A stretch of DNA of 64,000 nucleotides from Desulfovibrio sp. JC010 (GTDB lineage: Bacteria; Desulfobacterota; Desulfovibrionia; Desulfovibrionales; Desulfovibrionaceae). Every line of letters starts with the position of its first letter. The stretch's first letter is position 1. Where the stretch lies: contig NZ_VOIQ01000003.1 of assembly GCF_010470675.1 (NCBI RefSeq), positions 62,001-126,000 of the forward strand, read 5' to 3'. The notes beneath the pieces were generated by a model. That model saw only the letters and a program-made list of their open reading frames with translations. It was not told the origin of the DNA and did not search any database. Made by a program: the position numbers and the translations under genes. Below are positions 27,559-36,568 of the stretch, piece by piece.

Positions 27559-29550
27559 ATGCCTCTTCTCCCTAGTAAAGAAGCTTCCAAAGGTGTTGCT
27601 CTCGCAGAACCTGAGCTTATAGAAAAAGACGTGGACCTGCTCCTCGTCGGTGGTGGTATGGGTAACTGCGGTGTTGCTTATGAAGCATGCCGTTGGATCG
27701 AAAAAGCTGGTGGCGACATCTCCATCATGCTTCTCGATAAAGCTGCTATGGAACGTTCCGGTGCTATCGCACAGGGTCTTTCCGCTATTAACACCTATCT
27801 TGGCGAAAACGATGCTGATGACTACGTACGCATGGTTCGTACTGACCTCATGGGCCTCGTTCGCGAAGACCTTATTTTTGACCTCGGCCGTCACGTTGAT
27901 GACTCCGTTCACCTTTTTGAAGAGTGGGGCCTTCCCTGCTGGATCAAAAAAGACGGTAAGAACCTCGACGGTGCAGCTGCTAAAGCAGCTGGTCTCTCCC
28001 TGCGTAACGGCGACGCTTGCGTTCGTTCCGGTCGCTGGCAGATGATGATTAACGGTGAATCCTACAAGTGCATCGTTGCTGAAGCAGCTAAGCTCGCTCT
28101 CGGCGAAGATAACTACATGGAACGTATCTTCATCGTTAAAATGCTCCTCGACGCTAACGAGCCCAACCGCATCGCTGGTGCTGTAGGTTTCTCCACTCGT
28201 GAAAACAAAGTATACGTTTTCAAATGTAACGCTGCTGTTGTTGCATGTGGTGGTGCAGTTAACGTTTACCGTCCTCGCTCTACCGGTGAAGGTATGGGTC
28301 GTGCATGGTACCCCGTATGGAACGCAGGTTCCACCTACACCATGTGTGCTCAGGTTGGCGCTGAAATGACCATGATGGAAAACCGCTTCGTACCCGCTCG
28401 TTTTAAAGACGGTTACGGTCCGGTTGGTGCATGGTTCCTGCTCTTCAAAGCTAAAGCAACCAACTACAAAGGCGAAGACTACTGCGAAACTAACCGCGCA
28501 ATGCTCAAGCCTTACGAAGAGCGCGGCTACGCTAAAGGTCACATTATCCCGACCTGTCTGCGTAACCACATGATGCTCCGTGAAATGCGTGAAGGCCGCG
28601 GCCCCATCTACATGGACACCGCTACCGCACTGCAGAACACTTTCAAAGAACTGACCCCCGCTGAGCAGAAGCACCTCGAGTCCGAAGCTTGGGAAGACTT
28701 CCTCGACATGTGTGTTGGTCAGGCTAACCTCTGGGCTTGTCAGAACATCGAACCTGAAAACTCCGGTTCCGAAATCATGCCCACCGAACCTTACCTCCTC
28801 GGCTCCCACTCCGGTTGCTGCGGTATCTGGACTTCCGGTCCGGACGAAGACTGGGTTCCCGAAGATTACAAAGTTAAAGCTGACAACGGTAAAGTCTACA
28901 ACCGTATGACCACCGTTAACGGCCTCTGGACCTGTGCTGACGGTGTTGGCGCATCCGGTCACAAGTTCTCTTCCGGTTCTCACGCTGAAGGTCGTATCGT
29001 TGGTAAGCAGATGGTACGCTGGGTTGTTGATCACAAAGACTTCAAACCCGCTCTGAAAGAAAACGCTGCTGATCTCGCTAAAGAGATCTACCAGCCCTGG
29101 TACACCTACGAAGAAGGTAAAGGCATCTCTACCGACCCCGTAGTTAACCCCAACTACATCACTCCCAAGAACTTCATGATGCGCCTTGTTAAGGCAACTG
29201 ATGAATACGGTGGTGGTGTTGGTACCATGTACGTTACCTCCAAGTCCCTGCTGCACACCGGTTTCCATCTTCTCGAAATGCTCGAAGAAGACTCCAGAAA
29301 ACTGGCTGCTCGTGACCTCCACGAACTCATGCGCTGTTGGGAACAGTTCCACAGACTGTGGACTGTACGCCTGCACATGCAGCACATTGAATTCCGTGAA
29401 GAGTCCCGTTACCCCGGTTTCTACTACCGTGGTGACTTCATGGGTCTCGATGACTCCAAGTGGAAATGCTTCGTCAACTCCAAGTATGACGTTGAAAAAG
29501 GTGAAACCACCGTATTCAAGAAAGCATACCACCAGATCATCCCCACCTAA
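27559..29550 (+). CDS. aprA: Adenylylsulfate reductase, alpha subunit
   Basis: AprA is the FAD-containing catalytic subunit reducing APS to sulfite and AMP in the cytoplasm. The 663-residue length matches the family. The dinucleotide-binding segment is LLLVGGGMGNCGVAYEA, and conserved regions include ERSGAIAQGLSAINTYLG, CGGAVNVYRPRS and the C-terminal EESRYPGFYYRGDFMGLDD. The Shine-Dalgarno is AAGGAGG. Codon bias is extreme, as expected for one of the most abundant proteins of a sulfate reducer. Confidence 0.98.
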   Translation: MPLLPSKEASKGVALAEPELIEKDVDLLLVGGGMGNCGVAYEACRWIEKAGGDISIMLLDKAAMERSGAIAQGLSAINTYLGENDADDYVRMVRTDLMGLVREDLIFDLGRHVDDSVHLFEEWGLPCWIKKDGKNLDGAAAKAAGLSLRNGDACVRSGRWQMMINGESYKCIVAEAAKLALGEDNYMERIFIVKMLLDANEPNRIAGAVGFSTRENKVYVFKCNAAVVACGGAVNVYRPRSTGEGMGRAWYPVWNAGSTYTMCAQVGAEMTMMENRFVPARFKDGYGPVGAWFLLFKAKATNYKGEDYCETNRAMLKPYEERGYAKGHIIPTCLRNHMMLREMREGRGPIYMDTATALQNTFKELTPAEQKHLESEAWEDFLDMCVGQANLWACQNIEPENSGSEIMPTEPYLLGSHSGCCGIWTSGPDEDWVPEDYKVKADNGKVYNRMTTVNGLWTCADGVGASGHKFSSGSHAEGRIVGKQMVRWVVDHKDFKPALKENAADLAKEIYQPWYTYEEGKGISTDPVVNPNYITPKNFMMRLVKATDEYGGGVGTMYVTSKSLLHTGFHLLEMLEEDSRKLAARDLHELMRCWEQFHRLWTVRLHMQHIEFREESRYPGFYYRGDFMGLDDSKWKCFVNSKYDVEKGETTVFKKAYHQIIPT

Positions 29551-29568
29551 GCCGGGAATGACTATATG

Positions 29569-29602
29569 CGGCTGCGGGCTTAAAGCCCGCAGCCGTTCTT
29601 TT
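29569..29602 (+). terminator. Terminator/attenuator between aprA and qmoA
   Basis: CGGCTGCGGGCT (29569-29580) pairs perfectly over 12 bases with AGCCCGCAGCCG (29584-29595), with a 3-base loop, and is followed by TTCTTTT. It lies 18 bases past aprA. It should separate high apr transcription from lower qmo expression, unless qmo has its own promoter in 29603-29708. Confidence 0.85.
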
Positions 29603-29708
29603 ACGGCTTGCACTGAAATGGTCTGAATCCGAATTGCGACCGATGGTCGGTGTCCGGGTTTGGGCCATTTTAAGGCTCAGGGCTTCTAAGAGTTCAGGAG
29701 GATAGAGA

Positions 29709-30947
29709 ATGTCAAATAGCATACTTGTCGTAGGCGGCGGGTTCAGTGGTATCACTGCTGCACTCGAAGCCGCTGAAGTAGGCCATGAAGTCTTCATCGT
29801 GGAGAAGGCGCCGTATCTGGGTGGCCGGGTGATGCAGCTGAATAAATATTTTCCGAAGCTGTGTCCTCCTTCCTGCGGACTGGAGATTCAGTTTCAGAGA
29901 ATCAAAAACAATAAGAACGTTAAGTTCTTTACCTTGGCTGAAGTGGAATCCATCAGCGGTTCCAAAGGCGAATACGAAGTCAAGGTTCGCATCAAACCCA
30001 GATATGTGGGTCCGGGCAGTGTTGAACTGAACGATGTCATCGAGAAGTTGACCAACAACATTACCGATGAGTTCGAGTACAAACTCTGCGACCGCAAGGC
30101 TCTTTACATGGACGTTCCTTTTGCGTTCCCCGCAAGATACGTTCTTGAAAAAGAAAATTGCACCGATGAAGATCTCAAGCTTCTTGAAGGCGTCGATGTT
30201 ATCGATCTTAAAGAAGAAGAAAAGGTCATCACACTTAATGTAGGTTCCATCGTTTATGCTACCGGCTGGAAGCCTTACGATGTTACCAAGCTTTCCAACC
30301 TCGGCGCAGGTACCGTAAAGAACTGTATTTCCAACATGGCGATGGAAAGACTTGCAGCTCCCAGCGGACCTACCGACGGTCAGATTGTGCGCCCCTCAGA
30401 CGGTGCACAGCCCAAAAACATCGCATTCGTACAGTGTGCGGGTTCCCGCGATGAAAACCACCTCAATTTCTGTTCCTACATCTGTTGCATGGCTTCCCTG
30501 AAGCAGGCTGCTTATGTGCGTGAACAGTATCCCGATGCAAAGGTCACCATTTACTACATCGACCTGCGTACTCCGGGACGTTACGACAAGTTCGCCAAGC
30601 GTATTCTTTCCGATGACAAGATCAATGCCGTTAAAGGTAAGGTCGCTGAAGTTGTGGAAGAATCCGGTTCCGGCAACGTCCTCGTTACTGTTGAGGATGC
30701 TGAATCCGGTATCAAGTCCCAGAACGAGCATGATCTTCTGGTTCTGGCCACCGGTATGCAGCCCAGTCTGGCAGGAACTCCGGTTCCCTCCGGCGTGCAG
30801 GTTGACGATCAGGGCTTTATTGTCGGCGGTGAGGAACAAGGTATTTTCGCAGCCGGGTGTGCAAAGCAGCCTCTGGATGTCATGAAGACAGCCCAGTCCG
30901 GTACTGCTGCTGCTCTCAAAGCGATCCAAACGGTCATAGGGAGGTAA
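29709..30947 (+). CDS. qmoA: QmoA, HdrA-like flavoprotein of the quinone-interacting membrane oxidoreductase
   Basis: QmoA is a cytoplasmic FAD subunit of the Qmo complex, which links menaquinol to AprBA. The 412-residue protein starts with the FAD fold ILVVGGGFSGITAALEAAEVG and contains the PPSCGLEIQFQ cysteine region. It also has FVQCAGSRDENHLNFCSYICCMASLKQA, typical of HdrA-like proteins. The Shine-Dalgarno AGGAGG lies 8 bases upstream. It follows the apr genes and overlaps no other gene. qmoB begins 6 bases later. Confidence 0.96.
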   Translation: MSNSILVVGGGFSGITAALEAAEVGHEVFIVEKAPYLGGRVMQLNKYFPKLCPPSCGLEIQFQRIKNNKNVKFFTLAEVESISGSKGEYEVKVRIKPRYVGPGSVELNDVIEKLTNNITDEFEYKLCDRKALYMDVPFAFPARYVLEKENCTDEDLKLLEGVDVIDLKEEEKVITLNVGSIVYATGWKPYDVTKLSNLGAGTVKNCISNMAMERLAAPSGPTDGQIVRPSDGAQPKNIAFVQCAGSRDENHLNFCSYICCMASLKQAAYVREQYPDAKVTIYYIDLRTPGRYDKFAKRILSDDKINAVKGKVAEVVEESGSGNVLVTVEDAESGIKSQNEHDLLVLATGMQPSLAGTPVPSGVQVDDQGFIVGGEEQGIFAAGCAKQPLDVMKTAQSGTAAALKAIQTVIGR

Positions 30948-30953
30948 GTCGAC

Positions 30954-33227
30954 ATGCCCGAAAAAATCGGTGTTTATTTCGACCAAGCGAGCGTATCTCC
31001 TTACCTGAACGCTGAAGATATGGCTGAACTGGTCGGTCGCGTTTACGCGAACGAGTGTCCGGTCGTTAAGGTGCATCCGCGCCTGAACAGCGAGGAAGGA
31101 AGAAAGCTCATTCAGGAAGATATCGACGCTGGCAACGTTGACGCAGTATGTATCTGCGGCACCAGCCCTCGCGTTGACTGGGATATTTTCGACTTCGACA
31201 ATGTCGCTGTCGAACGAGTCAACCTGCGTGAACAGTGCATCAAGGTTTTCAGGAATCCCGATGGCACCATGCCAGATCCTAACGGCGAAGTTCCTGAACT
31301 CCTCAAAATGATGGCAAACGAATACGTCAAGATGGGCGTAACCAAGCTGCTCAAAACCAATGAGCAGGGATCCGAGGCTTTTGACGCTACTAAAGTTGTC
31401 ATGGTCATGGGTGGTGGTTTCACCGGTCTTACTGCAGCTCTCTACGCTGCCAAGACCAATCACGACGTAATTCTGGTGGAAAAAGAAGCCAACCTCGGTG
31501 GTAAGGCTGCCGGAATGTACAAAACATTCCCTCTTTCCTACCCTTATACTGAAGCACACGAAACCGGAATCGAAGCACTGATCTCTGAAGTTCAGTCCAA
31601 TTCCAGAATCAAAGTGCTGACCTCCGCACAGCTTGAAGCTCTCGAAGGTGCTCCCGGCAAATACACTGCTAAAGTGAAAGTCGGCGGCTCCGTTGAAGAG
31701 ATGGCTGTCGGTGCCTGTGTTCTGGCTACCGGTTGGGTACCTCAGGACACCAAATACGTAGAGCCCATGGGCTACGGTTCTTCCAAGGTTGTTACTGCTG
31801 CTGAATTTGAAGCAATGGTCAAGGAAGGCAATATGACTGCAAAGTCCGTTGCTTTCGTACTTGATACCCGCCTCAGTGAAGCAGAGTTCGCCGCACAGGA
31901 AGCCGCAGCTGCCGAGTCCACCGAAGAAGCTGAAGAAGCACCCGCTGCTGAAGAAGGTGAAGAAGAAGAGACCTTTGTCTACGAAGACATGGAATCTTAC
32001 AAGCACCTGCCTTACAGCTCCGAGCTGAACAGCCTTGTTGCTCTCAAGCAGGCCAACTACGTACGTGAAAAAGACGACGACGCTGTAGCCTACATCATCT
32101 ACGATCACATGATGGTGCCCGGCATCAACGAGCGTTACTACCGCGCAGCCCAGGATAACCCCGGTGTTATGCTGACCAAGGGTACCGTTACTTCCATCAA
32201 GGAATCCGGTGCCGGTATGGTCGTTGCCGCAAGCAACACCCTGCTCGGTGAAAATATTGAAATCGAAGCTGAACTGGTCGTAGTTCCCACCGGTATGGTT
32301 CCCACCACCGCGCATGATCCGACCATCAACCTCGTATACAGACAGGGGCCCGCATTCCCCGACCTCCAGCAGTTCGATGGTTATGCAGACTCCAACTACA
32401 TCTGCTTCCCCTACGAAACACGCCGTACCGGTATTTACGCCGCAGGTTGTGTTCGTCAGCCCATGTCCATGGGACTGGCCCGTGAGGATGCAGCAGGTGC
32501 GGTCCTGAAAGCGATCCAGTGTATCAACTCCTCCAACCACGGCGTAGCTGTACACCCCCGCTCCGGTGACTCCACCTATCCTGTTTTCAACTTCATGCGC
32601 TGCACCCAGTGTAAGCGTTGTACCGAGGAATGCCCCTTCGGCGCACTGGATGATGATGAAAAAGGAACACCAATGCCGAACCCGTCCCGTTGCCGCCGTT
32701 GCGGTACCTGCATGGGTGCCTGCCCTGAGCGCGTAATCGGTTTTGACAACTACAACATCGACATGATCGGTTCCATGATCAAGCAGGTTGAAGTTCCTGA
32801 TGATATGGAAGTCGGCGGTCCCCGTTTTATCGTACTGGCCTGTGAAAACGATGCCTACCCGGCACTCGATATGGCAGCTATGCGCGGTAAAGGCTGGTCC
32901 CCCTACGTTCGTGTCGTTCCTGTCCGTTGCCTCGGCTCCGTAAACACCATCTGGATTGCAGATGCAATGTCCAAGGGTGTTGATGGAGTTCTGCTGCTCG
33001 GTTGTAAATACGGTGAAGACTACCAGTGCCACTTTGTGAAAGGCTCTGAGCTTTGTAACCGCCGTATGGAAAACGTCGCTGATTCTCTGAACAGACTTGG
33101 CGTTGAACCCGAGCGTGTTGTCCAGGCTGAACTTGCCATCGACGAATACGACAAAGTTCCCGACATGATCGATAACTTTGTCAACGAGATGATCAAGATC
33201 GGTCCTAACCCGTTCAAGGGCTACTAG
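30954..33227 (+). CDS. qmoB: QmoB, HdrA/MvhD-like subunit
   Basis: This 757-residue protein has an FAD domain near residue 145 (VVMVMGGGFTGLTAALYAAKTNHDV). Two 4Fe-4S motifs, CTQCKRCTEECP and CRRCGTCMGACP, lie near residues 545-590. The C-terminal MvhD-like domain contains VRCLGSVN and LLGCKYGEDYQCHF. Between about residues 312 and 345 there is a very acidic, Ala/Glu-rich linker within the flavin region. QmoB is the part that probably contacts AprBA. Overall length and domain order match QmoB of Desulfovibrio. Confidence 0.95.
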   Translation: MPEKIGVYFDQASVSPYLNAEDMAELVGRVYANECPVVKVHPRLNSEEGRKLIQEDIDAGNVDAVCICGTSPRVDWDIFDFDNVAVERVNLREQCIKVFRNPDGTMPDPNGEVPELLKMMANEYVKMGVTKLLKTNEQGSEAFDATKVVMVMGGGFTGLTAALYAAKTNHDVILVEKEANLGGKAAGMYKTFPLSYPYTEAHETGIEALISEVQSNSRIKVLTSAQLEALEGAPGKYTAKVKVGGSVEEMAVGACVLATGWVPQDTKYVEPMGYGSSKVVTAAEFEAMVKEGNMTAKSVAFVLDTRLSEAEFAAQEAAAAESTEEAEEAPAAEEGEEEETFVYEDMESYKHLPYSSELNSLVALKQANYVREKDDDAVAYIIYDHMMVPGINERYYRAAQDNPGVMLTKGTVTSIKESGAGMVVAASNTLLGENIEIEAELVVVPTGMVPTTAHDPTINLVYRQGPAFPDLQQFDGYADSNYICFPYETRRTGIYAAGCVRQPMSMGLAREDAAGAVLKAIQCINSSNHGVAVHPRSGDSTYPVFNFMRCTQCKRCTEECPFGALDDDEKGTPMPNPSRCRRCGTCMGACPERVIGFDNYNIDMIGSMIKQVEVPDDMEVGGPRFIVLACENDAYPALDMAAMRGKGWSPYVRVVPVRCLGSVNTIWIADAMSKGVDGVLLLGCKYGEDYQCHFVKGSELCNRRMENVADSLNRLGVEPERVVQAELAIDEYDKVPDMIDNFVNEMIKIGPNPFKGY

Positions 33228-33241
33228 GAGGTAGACGCGAT

Positions 33242-34462
33242 ATGGAAAAAGATATTCGCATTAAACCGGATCTTCAGTTCATCAAGGAACTGCAGGAAGT
33301 CGGTGGCGATAGCCTCAAGAAGTGCTACCAGTGCGCTACCTGCTCCGTAGCATGTCCCCTGTCGCCTGCCGATAATCCTTACCCGCGTAAGGAAATGGTT
33401 TGGGCTCAGTGGGGCCTTAAAGATAAACTTGAAAGTGATATCGACATATGGCTCTGCCACAACTGCGGTACCTGCTCCGACCTGTGCCCCCGCGGCGCAC
33501 GTCCGGCTGACCTGCTCGCAGGGCTGCGCAATATGTCCTATAAGAAGATGATGACCCCCACCATTATTGGTGAGTGGATGAGCTCCCCCAAACACCTGCC
33601 CAAGCTTATTGCTATCCCGGCAGCAATCTACATGGTGATCTGGTTCATCATGGCGGGAGTTCGCGGTTCCTTCTTCCCTCTCAAAGATGGTAAAATCGTT
33701 TACGGACATCTGTTTCCCGGCGACTTCACCATTGACCCCATCTTCATGATCGCCTTCGGCTTCATGGCATGGACCTTCTACAAGGGAGTGAAGAACCTTA
33801 TTGCATCCTTCAAGGACCAGCCTAAGGTCTTTGCTGTAGGTGACAAGTCTGAAAAGCCCGGCATGCTGGAGTGTTTCATCGACGTTTGCAAAAACGAACT
33901 GTTGACCCACTCCAAGTGGAAAGAATGCGGTGAAAACGACGAAGCTGACGAACAGAAGTTCAACGGCCACCGTTTCATCATGCTCGCATTCATCTGCCTG
34001 ATGGTAGTAACCGGTGTGGTTGCTGTGACCCACTGGGGCGGAAAGATTATTCCTTTCCTCTCTCCCATTGGTCATACTCCCATGCCGCTGTGGCACCCGA
34101 TCAAGATTCTGGCCAACGTTGGCGCAGTACTGCTGATTTACTCTCTCGTGCTGCTCACCAAGCGTCGCCTGAATCAGGACCAGTCCGTACATGTATCCAG
34201 CTATTATGACTGGTACCTGCTCGGCCTGATCTGGACTATCGCCGTAACCGGCATAATGTGTGAAGTACTGCGTCTCCTCGGCGTGGCAATTCTCGCATAC
34301 CCCATGTACTATGTACACTTGATCGCCGTATTCATGATGTTTGTCTATCTGCCGTGGTCCAAGCTTGGACACCTCGTCTACAGGACCGCAGCTTTAACTT
34401 ATGCAAGATACATCGGCCGTCTGCCCATGCCGGTCCGTGAAGAAAAGACTTTTACTCTGTAA
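33242..34462 (+). CDS. qmoC: QmoC, Fe-S and heme b membrane subunit
   Basis: QmoC anchors the complex and exchanges electrons with menaquinone. The N-terminal HdrC-like region has CYQCATCSVACP and CHNCGTCSDLCP. The C-terminal part is NarI-like, with about six hydrophobic segments between residues 120 and 385 and several histidines positioned as heme b ligands. The protein has 406 residues. A GGAGG ribosome site precedes it, 14 bases after qmoB. Confidence 0.96.
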   Translation: MEKDIRIKPDLQFIKELQEVGGDSLKKCYQCATCSVACPLSPADNPYPRKEMVWAQWGLKDKLESDIDIWLCHNCGTCSDLCPRGARPADLLAGLRNMSYKKMMTPTIIGEWMSSPKHLPKLIAIPAAIYMVIWFIMAGVRGSFFPLKDGKIVYGHLFPGDFTIDPIFMIAFGFMAWTFYKGVKNLIASFKDQPKVFAVGDKSEKPGMLECFIDVCKNELLTHSKWKECGENDEADEQKFNGHRFIMLAFICLMVVTGVVAVTHWGGKIIPFLSPIGHTPMPLWHPIKILANVGAVLLIYSLVLLTKRRLNQDQSVHVSSYYDWYLLGLIWTIAVTGIMCEVLRLLGVAILAYPMYYVHLIAVFMMFVYLPWSKLGHLVYRTAALTYARYIGRLPMPVREEKTFTL

Positions 34463-34483
34463 TAGAGCAAGGAGGAACTAACC

Positions 34484-35167
34484 ATGTCTGAAGCACGCAA
34501 AACTTTCCCCATGAGCACTTTTGTGTCCTACATCAAGGGTGGCGAAAGCAACAACTCCGTACAGGAACTTCTGGGTTACATGACTCAGAAAGACATCGAT
34601 GCTGAATTCGAACCTTTTGCAGCTGCACTTGCAAAAGCATGGATCTACGAACAGCATCCTGAACTGGCTAAAATGAAAACCGGTCAGGTTACCGGCCTTG
34701 GCGACAACGTATCCGTTGGCGCACTTCCCGGCGACGTAATGACTCAGGTTGACGCTATCTTCGGAAAGCTCGCTGAATACCGTTCCACTGTTTCTGAACA
34801 GGCTGCTAAAGTTCAGGATCTGGAAACCAAACTTGCTGCTGCTGAAGGCAAACTCGGTGAAACCGAAAAAGCCATGGCTGAGTACAAAGGCAAGTGTGAA
34901 GCTTTCGAAGCTGCTGGTAAAGACGAAGGCGACAAAGTCATCGTTACTTCTCAGGAAAAAGTTGAAGAGTACATCGGCAAGGTTGATGAACTCCTCAAGA
35001 TGATCGAAGACGTTAAAAAGCACGGTGTTGTAACCGTAGCTGCCGGTGCTGTTGCTGAAGGCGCAGCTCCTGCTGCTGGCGACTCCGCTGGTGCTCCCGA
35101 AACCGGTGGTGCACCTGCTGAAGATTTCGGCTTCGGTTCCGATCCCTTCGGTGATGACAGCTGGTAG
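34484..35167 (+). CDS. Conserved coiled-coil protein downstream of qmoC (DVU0851-like)
   Basis: This 227-residue soluble protein has an N-terminal globular part (MSTFVSYIKGGESNNSVQ, then YMTQKDIDAEFEPFAAALAKAWIYEQHPE). A coiled coil follows at about residues 95-150 (VQDLETKLAAAEGKLGETEKAM). The Ala/Gly/Pro-rich linker then leads to an acidic aromatic tail, FGFGSDPFGDDSW. It has a Shine-Dalgarno AAGGAGG and closes the operon. Its counterpart after qmoC in D. vulgaris is not required for sulfate reduction. The function is unknown. Confidence 0.85.
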   Translation: MSEARKTFPMSTFVSYIKGGESNNSVQELLGYMTQKDIDAEFEPFAAALAKAWIYEQHPELAKMKTGQVTGLGDNVSVGALPGDVMTQVDAIFGKLAEYRSTVSEQAAKVQDLETKLAAAEGKLGETEKAMAEYKGKCEAFEAAGKDEGDKVIVTSQEKVEEYIGKVDELLKMIEDVKKHGVVTVAAGAVAEGAAPAAGDSAGAPETGGAPAEDFGFGSDPFGDDSW

Positions 35168-35209
35168 GCCGTTAAAAGCCTTTTAGCTTCATTCAATTGA
35201 AGTTCGTAT

Positions 35210-35243
35210 GACCCTGTCCGCATTGCGGACAGGGTCTTTTTTT
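35210..35243 (+). terminator. Intrinsic terminator of the apr-qmo operon
   Basis: GACCCTGTCCGC (35210-35221) pairs perfectly with GCGGACAGGGTC (35225-35236) around a 3-base loop, followed by T7. Confidence 0.93.
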
Positions 35244-35786
35244 ATTTAAAAGCGCACAGAATAAAATTTTTTTATAAAAATTTTACATAAGTGAGAACTC
35301 ATTTGTCAGTGTAAAAAATCCGATGTGATGCGATATGGAGAAAAACTCGAACTAAATTCACCATTAGCTGTTTTTAGGAGATGAAAAGTCAGCTAATCCC
35401 AAACGCGCGTCAGTTTGGCCTGAAATTAGCCAAATATGGAAAATAGTGCTAAATATATGGACAATTTTGTAGGCAAAAAAAGACTTTTATTAAGCATTAT
35501 AATCTGTATGATTAAATGTGAATCAGCATATGTGGATACTAATGTTAGAGAAAAGTACTAGAATACAGAATATAGTTATATTTAGATTCTGATGTTTTTT
35601 GATCTGGCAATCAACTGTATTGCTGCAAAGTAAGTAGGGGTGCTGATTCTGCAATCAGTATAGTAGTTCAAATTAAAGTAAAGCATTATTGTTGCGAATA
35701 TTAATTCTTTAGATCGGGTTAGTAAGGAATAAAAATCGCCTTCTGTCTTGATCTTAAGAAGAATAATGTGTATAGGTATGTCCAAT
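35244..35786. other. AT-rich spacer upstream of the liv genes
   Basis: No gene is supported. The region has an inverted repeat ATTAGCT (35363-35369) with AGCTAAT (35391-35397). Two related motifs, GCCAAATATGGA (35429-35440) and GCTAAATATATGGA (35448-35461), follow and may be operator-like sites for the liv operon. The base composition is markedly more AT-rich than the neighbours. No clear -35/-10 pair was identified. Confidence 0.5.
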
Positions 35787-36542
35787 ATGGCAGAACTTCA
35801 TTTACACGACGTGAGCGTCCGCTTCGGTGGGCTGCAGGCTTTGGCAGAGGTTAACTTCTCTCTCATGCCGGGGGAGATTGTGGGGCTGATCGGTCCCAAC
35901 GGCGCTGGCAAAACCACAGTCTTTAACGTGATAACCGGGGTCTATTCAGCCTCCGGCGGCCACGTGGAGTACAATGGCGAGAATCTTACCGGGCTCAAGC
36001 CGTATCAGGTGCTTCATAAAGGCATTGCCAGAACCTTTCAGAATATTCGTCTGTTCCAGAACATGACCGCCCTTGAAAATGTAATGGTCGCCCAGCATTC
36101 CCGCTCATCCTGCGGGGTCTTCGGTGCTATTTTCCGTACTCCGGCCCAGAAAAGGGAAGAGCAGCGGATCAAGGAAAAGGCCATGGACGAGCTTCGTTTT
36201 GCGGAGCTGGATGAATATGCTGACGAGGTTGCGTCCAGTCTTCCATACGGCCATCAGCGCAGGCTTGAAATTGCGAGGGCCTTGGCTTCCGAGCCGACCT
36301 CCATTCTTCTTGACGAGCCTGCTGCGGGATTGAACCCGGCGGAGAGTGCCGAGCTTATGGAAACAATCCGTAAAATCTCTGAAAGGGGCATCAATGTGCT
36401 GATGGTTGAGCATGACATGAAAGTTGTCATGGGCATCTGCCAGCGGCTGGTGGTTCTGGATCACGGAGTAATGATTGCAAAGGGTAACCCTGAAGAAATT
36501 CAGAAAAATCCTGCTGTAATTGAGGCATATCTGGGTAACTAA
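35787..36542 (+). CDS. livG: LivG, branched-chain amino-acid ABC transporter ATP-binding protein
   Basis: This ATPase, about 251 residues, belongs to a Liv-type importer. Walker A is [12 protein letters not shown], the signature is [15 protein letters not shown] and Walker B is [15 protein letters not shown], with switch VEHDMKVVM. Starts at 35748 (TTG) and 35778 (ATG) are possible. ATG 35787 is preferred because AGGT lies 10 bases before it and the protein then starts at MAELHLHDV like other LivG proteins. Here livG leads the operon rather than following livM. Confidence 0.92.
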   Translation: MAELHLHDVSVRFGGLQALAEVNFSLMPGEIVGLIGPNGAGKTTVFNVITGVYSASGGHVEYNGENLTGLKPYQVLHKGIARTFQNIRLFQNMTALENVMVAQHSRSSCGVFGAIFRTPAQKREEQRIKEKAMDELRFAELDEYADEVASSLPYGHQRRLEIARALASEPTSILLDEPAAGLNPAESAELMETIRKISERGINVLMVEHDMKVVMGICQRLVVLDHGVMIAKGNPEEIQKNPAVIEAYLGN

Positions 36543-36568
36543 CTATTCACTTTAGGGAGGCTCATTTT

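Noticed and set aside
27487-29613. 708-codon open frame on the minus strand opposite aprA
   Set aside because: It is the codon-bias shadow of aprA: no ribosome site, implausible composition, and entirely opposite a certain gene.
30396-33032. 878-codon open frame on the minus strand opposite qmoA-qmoB
   Set aside because: Shadow of two certain genes; it spans the gap between them and has no protein-like features.
35582-35785. 67-codon minus-strand frame upstream of livG
   Set aside because: AT-rich, no ribosome site, and overlaps the likely livG leader.
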